Source of the DNA: Dysgonomonas sp. Marseille-P4677
GTDB lineage: Bacteria; Bacteroidota; Bacteroidia; Bacteroidales; Dysgonomonadaceae
Reading direction: 5' to 3'
DNA: 64,000 nt
Assembly: GCF_016652235.1 (NCBI RefSeq)
Contig: NZ_JAEPKU010000001.1
Span: 1-64,000 of the forward strand
Shown: positions 36,284-43,097 of the stretch, piece after piece
Position numbering within the stretch: position 1 is the first letter of the stretch
Layout of the letters: every line of letters starts with the position of its first letter
Notes under the pieces: generated by a model
What the model was told of the DNA's origin: nothing
Seen by the model: only the letters and a program-made list of their open reading frames with translations
Database searches by the model: none
Program-made: the position numbers and the translations under genes

Positions 36284-36317
36284 AAAAGTGTAACCTTTGT
36301 CACCTTTTAGTTAAAAA
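36284..36317 (+). repeat. 34-nt upstream element, copy A
   Basis: All 34 nt are identical to 51520-51553, and 21 nt also match 102-122 on the minus strand. The core reads TTGTCACCTTTTAGTTAAAA. Inside it ACCTTT occurs twice, nine nt apart (36293 and 36302). It ends 13 nt before the start codon of the secreted esterase. No TAnnTTTG box is present around it, so it may itself be a promoter for an alternative sigma factor (TGTAACC as a -35-like part) or an operator or mRNA element. Confidence 0.85.
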
Positions 36318-36330
36318 CATTAGAAAAACA

Positions 36331-37155
36331 ATGAAAAAATTAAGTGCCCTATTTCTCTGTTTTGCGTTTCTTTTGAGTTCAATAAATGCTCAAACAGTAG
36401 ATACAATTGAAGTATTCAGTCCTAAAATGGGACGGAATATCAAGAATGTTATAATCTTGCCTTCCGGATACGATAAAGCAAATAATGACAAACAATATCC
36501 TGTACTTTATTTATTACATGGATATAGTGGAAAGTATGATACATGGGCAACATTTACAAAAAAGGCGTTACCTCAGGATGCCTCGAAATGGCAGATGATT
36601 GTAGTCTGCCCTGATGGACAAGATAGTTGGTATTGGGATAGTCCTATCGATCCTAAATTTCAGTTTGATACTTATATTAGCAGCGAATTGGTGAAGTATA
36701 TTGATACGAATTATCATACGGTTGCTACCCCGAGAGGCAGAGCGATAACCGGTTTTAGTATGGGTGGCCATGGTGGCTTATGGCTTGGAATTAACCATCC
36801 TGATGTGTTCGGAGCCTGTGGGGCTATGAGTGGGGGAGTTGATATTCGTCCGTTTCCCAACAATTGGGACATGAAGAAGCGATTAGGAAGATATAAAGAA
36901 AATACTGAGATATGGGACCGATATACTGTGATTACTCAATTGGATAAAATCGAACCTAATACATTATCGATAATTATCGATTGTGGCAAAGATGATTTCT
37001 TTTATCAGGTAAATGAAGAATTACATAAGGAAATGCTGTATCGTAATATTCCTCATGACTATATAATTCGTCCGGGAGCTCATACCCATACATATTGGAA
37101 TAATGCGCTCGATTATCAAATGCTATTCTTTTCGAAGTTTTTCGATCAGAAATAA
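36331..37155 (+). CDS. Secreted esterase (PF00756-type)
   Basis: The 274-residue protein has a signal peptide (1-20, ending SINAQ) and an alpha/beta hydrolase fold of the putative-esterase family (feruloyl/acetyl-xylan/S-formylglutathione hydrolase relatives). The nucleophile is Ser143 in GFSMGG; acid Asp221 or Asp222 (CGKDD) and His251 or His253 (GAHTHTYW) complete the triad. It is periplasmic or secreted. The frame stays open upstream to 36229, but that stretch contains the 34-nt repeated element and codes for no signal peptide, so ATG 36331 is the real start. The substrate is unknown; carbohydrate esters are plausible. Confidence 0.9.
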   Translation: MKKLSALFLCFAFLLSSINAQTVDTIEVFSPKMGRNIKNVIILPSGYDKANNDKQYPVLYLLHGYSGKYDTWATFTKKALPQDASKWQMIVVCPDGQDSWYWDSPIDPKFQFDTYISSELVKYIDTNYHTVATPRGRAITGFSMGGHGGLWLGINHPDVFGACGAMSGGVDIRPFPNNWDMKKRLGRYKENTEIWDRYTVITQLDKIEPNTLSIIIDCGKDDFFYQVNEELHKEMLYRNIPHDYIIRPGAHTHTYWNNALDYQMLFFSKFFDQK

Positions 37156-37156
37156 C

Positions 37157-37164
37157 TATCTTTG
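37157..37164 (+). promoter_or_regulatory. Candidate -7 box for the LuxR-type regulator
   Basis: TATCTTTG begins 2 nt after the esterase stop and 30 nt before the regulator's start. No clear -33 box is seen. Confidence 0.45.
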
Positions 37165-37193
37165 AGTTTATATGTATCATTTAGTTAGTTGTG

Positions 37194-37844
37194 ATGAAAG
37201 ATGTAATTATAGCAGATAAACAAGATATTACACGTGTAGGTATACAAACGCTTGTAGAAGGAATCGAAAAAGCATCTTCTCTGATCTTTTCCGATACAAA
37301 AATAGATCTGATCAAATCTTTAACATCATGTCCCAACGCAGTAGTAATACTCGATTATACTCTTTCCGATTTTGGAAGTGTAGATGAACTATTGAATATT
37401 GGTTATCGTTTTCCCGAATCACGGTGGATGCTGTTTTCAGACGAGTTGAGTTATGACTTTCTGCGACGGTTGATTATTAGTAGCGAAGCCTATAGTGTCG
37501 TCCTGAAATCTTGTGAGCTGGACGAAATCAATATGGGATTGGTTCATGTATTTCGTGGAGAGCGTTTTATTTGTGCGCGGGTTACAAATCAGCTTTTGCA
37601 AGTACAAAAGCCTGTAACAGATTCTTTAGATCATATACTGACTGCTACTGAGAAAGAGATTCTCAAGGAAATGGCATTAGGAAGAACAACTAAGGAGATT
37701 GCAGCTAAGAGAAATCTTAGTTTCCATACTATAATTACTCATCGTAAGAATATATTTCGAAAGCTTGAGGTAAACAATGTCCATGAGGCTATAAAGTACG
37801 CTATGCGAGCCGGCTTAGTGGACTTAGCCGAGTATTATATCTAA
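37194..37844 (+). CDS. Orphan response regulator, REC-LuxR (NarL/FixJ type)
   Basis: The 216-residue protein has a receiver-like domain with Asp8 and Asp11, phospho-acceptor candidate Asp54 (VVILDYTL) and Lys105 (VVLKSCE), then a LuxR helix-turn-helix (LTATEKEILKEMALGRTTKEIAAKRNLSFHTIITHRKNIFRKL in order). ATG 37194 is preferred over the GTG one codon earlier. No sensor kinase is next to it. It would regulate transcription in the cytoplasm; its targets are unknown. Its stop overlaps the convergent ComEA-like gene by 4 nt. Confidence 0.9.
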   Translation: MKDVIIADKQDITRVGIQTLVEGIEKASSLIFSDTKIDLIKSLTSCPNAVVILDYTLSDFGSVDELLNIGYRFPESRWMLFSDELSYDFLRRLIISSEAYSVVLKSCELDEINMGLVHVFRGERFICARVTNQLLQVQKPVTDSLDHILTATEKEILKEMALGRTTKEIAAKRNLSFHTIITHRKNIFRKLEVNNVHEAIKYAMRAGLVDLAEYYI

Positions 37845-38500
37845 TCGAAGGTGAGATAAGGTTTAAGCTGAGTTATGTCTTTTTCTGTAAACTCCTCTAA
37901 AAGTGTGAGTCGCTGAATGGATTCTATTTTGCCTTTTCTTTCGCGTATATCTGTTATTATCTGAGCTTGTTTATAATTGATATACGGATGTTTATTTAAT
38001 TCCTGAAAATCTGCGGAATTTATCTTTATCATTTTAGCTTTGGGAATGATAGTGATATATGGTGTGATCTTGTTGTATAAATCATCATCCATGCCCCAGA
38101 CTTCTTTCAGTTGGGCGATGTCTACATATCCTCCGAGAGAACTTCGGTACTTTACAATTTTATTAGCAAAACCGATGCCTATTCCGGGTACTTTCTTCAG
38201 ATTAGAAGTATCCGCACTATTTAGTTCAATTGTTTCTCCGGGCTTAAGTTTTTCCTGATAAGGATACCTGGATTGCTTTGGCTCAATTCGTTCTTTGATA
38301 TTTTTGATTTCATCCTTCTGGGTTTGTACATCCGGTTGTACATCGGAGTTATGTTTACTTTCTGTATTTAGTTTTACTTTCTCTTTATTATCTGGTTTTG
38401 TTACAATATATATCCCGCAACTTAAAACAATGAGGATAAGTAAGAGTATAATTGCAGTCTTGTCTCGCTTTTGAAAATAGAAATAATCTTTCCAACCCAT
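37841..38500 (-). CDS. ComEA-like helix-hairpin-helix membrane protein
   Basis: The 219-residue protein has one N-terminal membrane helix (about 15-33), a charged linker to about 85, and two helix-hairpin-helix units (IELNSADTSNLKKVPGIGIGFANKIVKYR at 91-119 in order, and MIKINSADFQELNKHPYINYKQAQIITDIR at 157-186). HhH units bind DNA without sequence preference. The arrangement recalls ComEA, the periplasmic DNA receptor of transformation, but no other competence gene is nearby and such proteins are common in Bacteroidetes. The second HhH lacks the Gly-rich turn. It follows the trxB terminator and may use a TACTTTTG box (minus strand, 38523-38530). Confidence 0.85.
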   Translation of the reverse strand: MGWKDYFYFQKRDKTAIILLLILIVLSCGIYIVTKPDNKEKVKLNTESKHNSDVQPDVQTQKDEIKNIKERIEPKQSRYPYQEKLKPGETIELNSADTSNLKKVPGIGIGFANKIVKYRSSLGGYVDIAQLKEVWGMDDDLYNKITPYITIIPKAKMIKINSADFQELNKHPYINYKQAQIITDIRERKGKIESIQRLTLLEEFTEKDITQLKPYLTFD

Positions 38501-38522
38501 TTTAATAGAAGATAATAATTCT

Positions 38523-38530
38523 CAAAAGTA
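38523..38530 (-). promoter_or_regulatory. Candidate -7 box for the ComEA-like gene
   Basis: The minus strand reads TACTTTTG, 23 nt upstream of the start codon and just past the trxB terminator. No -33 box is evident. Confidence 0.4.
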
Positions 38531-38531
38531 T

Positions 38532-38563
38532 AAAAAAAGCCTACAGAAAAGTCTATAGGCTTT
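38532..38563 (-). terminator. Terminator after trxB
   Basis: An 8-bp stem (AAAGCCTA at 38536-38543, TAGGCTTT at 38556-38563) is followed, on the minus strand, by a T-run (complement of A residues 38532-38538). Confidence 0.85.
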
Positions 38564-38586
38564 GATTTTTATTTTAATAGGAGTTT

Positions 38587-39528
38587 TTATAGTCCTTTTT
38601 CGCTCAGATATCTTTCAGCTTCTATAGCAGCCTGACAACCGGTTCCAGCTGCCGTAATAGCTTGGCGATAATGAGGATCGGCAACATCGCCTGCTGCGAA
38701 TACACCTTCTACACAGGTTTTCGGCGTTCCCGGTTCTGTGATTATGTATCCAACAGAGTCAAGATTGATTTGCCCTTTAAATATGTCTGTGTTTGGTTTA
38801 TGGCCGATTGCTAGGAAGAATCCGTCTATCTTAATATCGAACTTTTCTTCATTCGCTTCACCCATATGTTTTACGATATGTGCACCTTCTACACCATTTT
38901 CGCCAAAGAGCCCCACAGCATTACATTCAAACAATACTTCTATTTTGGGGTTTTGCATTGCTCTATCCTGCATAACCTTAGAAGCTCTCAAGTAAGGCTT
39001 ACGAACAATAAGGTAAACTTTCTCTGCCAGTCCGGATAGGTATATTGCTTCCTCACATGCTGTGTCTCCACCACCAACTACGGCAACGGTTTTTTTGCGA
39101 TAGAAGAATCCGTCGCAAGTAGCACATGCTGACACACCCATTCCTGCATATTTTGCTTCATCTGCTAATCCCAGATATTTTGCACTTGCTCCTGTCGATA
39201 TAATTACGGTATCGGCTTCTATTGTTTTTTCTCCGTCGATAACTACTTTCTTAGGATAACAATTAAAATCTACAGATGTAGCGATTCCATTGCGTATATC
39301 CGCGCCAAAACGAGTAGCTTGTTTCTTTAAGTCTTCCATTAACTCAGGGCCGGTAACACCTTCAGGATAACCTGGGAAGTTTTCGACTTCTGTAGTCGTT
39401 GTTAGCTGACCTCCCGGTTGTATTCCTTCATACAAAACAGGTGATAGATTTGCTCGCGATGCGTAAATAGCAGCAGTATATCCTGCAGGACCTGAACCGA
39501 TTATCAGGCAGCGTACTTTTTCGTTCAT
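38587..39528 (-). CDS. trxB: Thioredoxin reductase
   Basis: The 313-residue FAD enzyme passes electrons from NADPH to thioredoxin. It has the N-terminal FAD loop GSGPAGYTAAIYA, the redox pair Cys135-Cys138 (ACATCDGFF), the NADPH loop VGGGDTACEEA, and the C-terminal GVFAAGDV. Length is typical. It has a well-formed promoter (39564-39594) and its own terminator, so it is expressed as a single gene. lolA and ftsK lie upstream on the same strand. Confidence 0.97.
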   Translation of the reverse strand: MNEKVRCLIIGSGPAGYTAAIYASRANLSPVLYEGIQPGGQLTTTTEVENFPGYPEGVTGPELMEDLKKQATRFGADIRNGIATSVDFNCYPKKVVIDGEKTIEADTVIISTGASAKYLGLADEAKYAGMGVSACATCDGFFYRKKTVAVVGGGDTACEEAIYLSGLAEKVYLIVRKPYLRASKVMQDRAMQNPKIEVLFECNAVGLFGENGVEGAHIVKHMGEANEEKFDIKIDGFFLAIGHKPNTDIFKGQINLDSVGYIITEPGTPKTCVEGVFAAGDVADPHYRQAITAAGTGCQAAIEAERYLSEKGL

Positions 39529-39563
39529 GTTTTTATGTTTATATGTTTTGTTTATATTGAATG

Positions 39564-39594
39564 CAAAGATATCGAAAATACTTATTGATTCAAA
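39564..39594 (-). promoter_or_regulatory. Promoter of trxB
   Basis: On the minus strand TTTG (complement at 39591-39594) and TATCTTTG (complement at 39564-39571) are 19 nt apart, a full Bacteroidetes -33/-7 match, 35 nt upstream of the start codon. Confidence 0.75.
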
Positions 39595-39651
39595 GTTTAT
39601 TTATTCCTTAATTTTTATAGAATGATAAACAGAATCTATCTATCATATTGT

Positions 39652-40290
39652 CTATCGAAGATCTACTATTTCAGCTCTTGGATATTCGTTTTTGTTAAAC
39701 TGGAATACACTATCGGCAATTCCCACCCCTTTCTGATAATTTCTTATTGTCAGTACATTGAGAAGCCCTGATTTATCAGTAACTGATATCTTTGAGAATA
39801 AATTATTAGACTGATCTATCTCAACTACTATTTTGCTAAAGTCGCCTCCTTTTTTTTGAGGGGTTAGTTCGATTTCATCAACTGTTTTGCCATTTATTCT
39901 TTTCACTCCTTTGTAAGAGAGGTTAAACCCTTTTTTGTATATACTGAAAAGTACGGATGGGCTTATAGCTTGTAGCTCTTCACCTGTCGGGTTACTTATA
40001 TTGACTTCTTCTGTATCTTTTACGTAAACCCATTGAGTGGTTCCGTCAAACCATGTTATAGCATCAGGTATTTCAATTTTAAACTTGTTTCCCTTCATAC
40101 TCACCTTGCCATCATAGCTGTATTTTTCCTTTGCTTTCAGATCTTTCGTATCGAGAGTAAAACTCGCTGTAACAGCACCCGCGTTATTGTAGGTTTCGGA
40201 AGCTCTATCTAATATATTTCGAGCATTTTGGGCCGATATATTTATATTAAATGCAAATAGTATAAATAATGTAAATAGTTTAGTTCTCAT
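39652..40290 (-). CDS. lolA: LolA-like outer-membrane lipoprotein carrier
   Basis: The 212-residue periplasmic protein has a signal peptide (1-20, ending NISAQ). Its LolA-type half-barrel sequence (ARNILDRASETYNNAGAVTASFTLDTKD...GKVSMKGNKFKIEIPDAITWFDGTTQWVYV in order) is typical of the Bacteroidetes LolA-like group. It would carry lipoproteins from the LolCDE transporter to the outer membrane. It is 82 nt downstream of ftsK on the same strand, an order (ftsK-lolA) seen in many bacteria. Confidence 0.88.
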   Translation of the reverse strand: MRTKLFTLFILFAFNINISAQNARNILDRASETYNNAGAVTASFTLDTKDLKAKEKYSYDGKVSMKGNKFKIEIPDAITWFDGTTQWVYVKDTEEVNISNPTGEELQAISPSVLFSIYKKGFNLSYKGVKRINGKTVDEIELTPQKKGGDFSKIVVEIDQSNNLFSKISVTDKSGLLNVLTIRNYQKGVGIADSVFQFNKNEYPRAEIVDLR

Positions 40291-40372
40291 ATGTTATTAT
40301 AAATCTTAATTCAGTATTCAATTATTATTTGACTGTATCTAGTATCTAAAGGTTTAAATTTGACGAAATCAT

Positions 40373-42871
40373 TTATTGAAACGAGTTTAATCTTTGTTCT
40401 AAACTATATTCGTCAGCGATCAGGACTTCACGGGCTTTGCTTCCTTGTGTAGGTCCTACAATACCGGCAGCTTCAAGTTGATCCATAAGACGCCCTGCGC
40501 GATTATACCCTATCGAGAATTTTCGCTGAATGAGCGATGTTGAACCTTGCTGATGTACTACAATCAGACGAGCAGCTTCATCAAACAGAGGATCTCTATC
40601 GTTCATGTCAATATTTCCGATCTTATCGTCACTACCTTCTCCAACAAATTCAGGCAGATCGAACGCATGTCCGTAGCTTTGTTGTTTCTCGATGTATTGG
40701 GCTATTCCTTCCACTTCCGGTGTATCGACGAATGCACATTGTATACGCACCAGATCATTTCCTTGCGAGAACAGCATATCCCCTCGTCCAATCAATTGGT
40801 TTGCACCCGACATATCGAGTATTGTGCGTGAATCTATCTGTGATGTTACACGGAACGCCATACGTGCAGGGAAGTTAGCTTTAATAGTACCTGTAATAAT
40901 ATTTGTAGTAGGACGTTGCGTTGCAATAATCATATGCATACCGACAGCACGTGCTTTTTGAGCGATACGTGCAATAGGCATTTCTATCTCTTTTCCTGCT
41001 GTCATGATCAGGTCACCAAACTCGTCGATGACAACGACAATATAAGGCAGGAATTTATGCCCTTTCAGAGGGTTTAATCTCCGTTTCTTAAATTTCTCAT
41101 TGTACTCTTTAATATTACGTACTCCGGCATTCATTAATAGTTCGTAACGGTCGTCCATCTCTTTGGTAAGAGAGTTGAGTGTTTGAGTTACCTTCGATAC
41201 ATCAGTTATAATTGCTTTTTCAGCATCAGGTAATTTAGCCAAATAGTGATTCTCTATTCTCGAATAGATGTTAAACTCAACCATCTTAGGGTCTACAAGC
41301 ACCATTTTCATTTCTGCAGGATGCTTTTTGTAGAGTAGAGATGTTATAATCGCGTTGAGTCCGACCGATTTACCTTGACCTGTAGCTCCTGCTACAAGTA
41401 AGTGAGGCATCTTGCAAAGATCGAACATGAAAATCTCATTCGTAATCGTTTTTCCAAGAGCTACAGGTAAATCGTAATGAGACTCTTGAAATTTACGGGA
41501 TGCGATAACCGATTGCATAGATACTATTTGCGGATCTTTGTTTGGTACTTCTATCCCGATAGTTCCTTTACCCGGCATAGGCGCTATAATCCGAATTCCT
41601 AAAGCAGATAGACTTAGAGCTATATCATCCTCCAGATTTCTAATTTTTGATATACGTACTCCGGCTTTTGGTACTATTTCATAGAGGGTGATTGTAGGTC
41701 CTACTGTTGCTTTTATAGAAGTTATCTCAATGCCATAATTTTGTAGAGTTGTAATAATCTTACTCTTGTTGGCATTTTGTTCTTCCATGTCCACCCCTTT
41801 GCCTGTAGTGTCATATATTTTCAATAAATCTGTAGATGGAAAACTAAAATTTGAGAGGTCCTTTGTAGGGTCGTATTCTTCCAATTCTTCCCCTTCCAGC
41901 CCTTCGGGCAATAGGTCGTCTACTGTTTCTACTGATGTATTCTTATTTGGACTAACAGGCGGCTGAGTATTATTTATAGGTTGAATAGACTCTTCATCTT
42001 TAGGAACGATAATTTCGAAGTCCTGATCTATTTTTACACTTATAGGAGCCTTCTTCGGTTTCGTTTCATTTGTTTTTTCTATCGGAAGGGTGTCTGAGTC
42101 GTAAAGAGGGTCTTCTATTTCCGCACCTTCTTCTTTCTTCTTTTTCAAGAAACTAAACCAGCTCTTCTTCTCTTTGATGGGTTCCTCATCTTCAATTTCT
42201 TCTTCGTAGAAGTTTTCAAGTTCGGAATCTACATCATTAGTCTGATTACTTTTTAATGGGTTTTTAAATAATCCTCGGAAAAATTCCATCGAGGCTTTCT
42301 TTGTTATAATCAGGAATATGATTAACAATAATAATATAACCATGATTACTCCCGGTATGCCCAGAGCGGCCTCAAGTGTATTTTCTATATATTGCCCATG
42401 AGCGCCACCCCATATAATATGACTGTCTCCAAAAAGAGGTGAAAGTGCAAAAGCGCATGTTATGGAACCCCATATCATAGCAAAAGCGATGAGTAAAAAA
42501 GACCGGATTGCTGATATTTGAATTACTCGCATTAGCTTAAGGCCCATCAATATCAGATATACAGGAATGAGCATTGAGAAGATGCCGAACCATTGATTTA
42601 TAAACTTTTCTGCGATAAATGCCCCCGCTACACCGGTCCAGTTATTTATTTGCTGTTTATGTGTTATCAGATCCAGAAAGAATCTGTTTACTACCTTACT
42701 TTGGTCAGCTGCTCCCGTTGCAAAAAAAGATATCTGCCCCAAGAGTATATATGCTCCTAAAAAAGCCAGACAAACTCCTAGTAGGAATTTAGTGCGCTCT
42801 TTTTTTATAAATTCTAAGAATTGGGCGCCTTTGCTTTGCGCCTTCTTTTTCTGAACTGTTTTTTTTGCCAT
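40373..42871 (-). CDS. ftsK: DNA translocase FtsK
   Basis: The 832-residue protein has four N-terminal membrane helices (about 28-52, 95-115, 122-145, 168-190). An acidic linker (about 210-340) precedes the alpha/beta motor domains with Walker A GATGQGKS at 495-502 and Walker B VVVIDEF. A winged-helix gamma domain (about 770-832) would read orienting DNA sequences. It pumps chromosome ends apart and supports XerCD resolution at the division septum. The linker is short compared with E. coli FtsK, as in other SpoIIIE-like forms. A -7 box on the minus strand at 42927-42934 may drive it, with lolA. Confidence 0.96.
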   Translation of the reverse strand: MAKKTVQKKKAQSKGAQFLEFIKKERTKFLLGVCLAFLGAYILLGQISFFATGAADQSKVVNRFFLDLITHKQQINNWTGVAGAFIAEKFINQWFGIFSMLIPVYLILMGLKLMRVIQISAIRSFLLIAFAMIWGSITCAFALSPLFGDSHIIWGGAHGQYIENTLEAALGIPGVIMVILLLLIIFLIITKKASMEFFRGLFKNPLKSNQTNDVDSELENFYEEEIEDEEPIKEKKSWFSFLKKKKEEGAEIEDPLYDSDTLPIEKTNETKPKKAPISVKIDQDFEIIVPKDEESIQPINNTQPPVSPNKNTSVETVDDLLPEGLEGEELEEYDPTKDLSNFSFPSTDLLKIYDTTGKGVDMEEQNANKSKIITTLQNYGIEITSIKATVGPTITLYEIVPKAGVRISKIRNLEDDIALSLSALGIRIIAPMPGKGTIGIEVPNKDPQIVSMQSVIASRKFQESHYDLPVALGKTITNEIFMFDLCKMPHLLVAGATGQGKSVGLNAIITSLLYKKHPAEMKMVLVDPKMVEFNIYSRIENHYLAKLPDAEKAIITDVSKVTQTLNSLTKEMDDRYELLMNAGVRNIKEYNEKFKKRRLNPLKGHKFLPYIVVVIDEFGDLIMTAGKEIEMPIARIAQKARAVGMHMIIATQRPTTNIITGTIKANFPARMAFRVTSQIDSRTILDMSGANQLIGRGDMLFSQGNDLVRIQCAFVDTPEVEGIAQYIEKQQSYGHAFDLPEFVGEGSDDKIGNIDMNDRDPLFDEAARLIVVHQQGSTSLIQRKFSIGYNRAGRLMDQLEAAGIVGPTQGSKAREVLIADEYSLEQRLNSFQ

Positions 42872-42926
42872 ATGTAAAGAGAGTAGAGTACCCTTATCGT
42901 ATTTGTTTTTAGTAAAATATTAAGTA

Positions 42927-42934
42927 CAAAGATA
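42927..42934 (-). promoter_or_regulatory. Candidate -7 box for ftsK
   Basis: The minus strand reads TATCTTTG, 55 nt upstream of the start codon. No -33 TTTG is seen at the expected distance. Confidence 0.45.
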
Positions 42935-43097
42935 ACGCTTTTTTGTAAAGGTATCTCTTTGGGCTTTTTATCTTTTATGAATAAATAAAACGATAAATAT
43001 TTCTTTTTTATTAAAAAAGACGAATGGGTTTAAACCTTTTGTAAAATATTTAGTCATATCTCATCAAGTAAATAAAACTGTTTTTAATAAGGAAATA

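Noticed and set aside
36229-36330. Upstream in-frame start for the esterase
   Set aside because: The extra 34 residues have no signal-peptide character and would be encoded by the 34-nt element that also occurs in noncoding DNA before another gene.
43028-43055. Sequence TTTAAACCTTTTGTAAAATA before the TonB-type gene, partly like the 34-nt element
   Set aside because: Only short runs agree, spacing differs, and it lacks GTCACC; similarity is within chance for AT-rich DNA.
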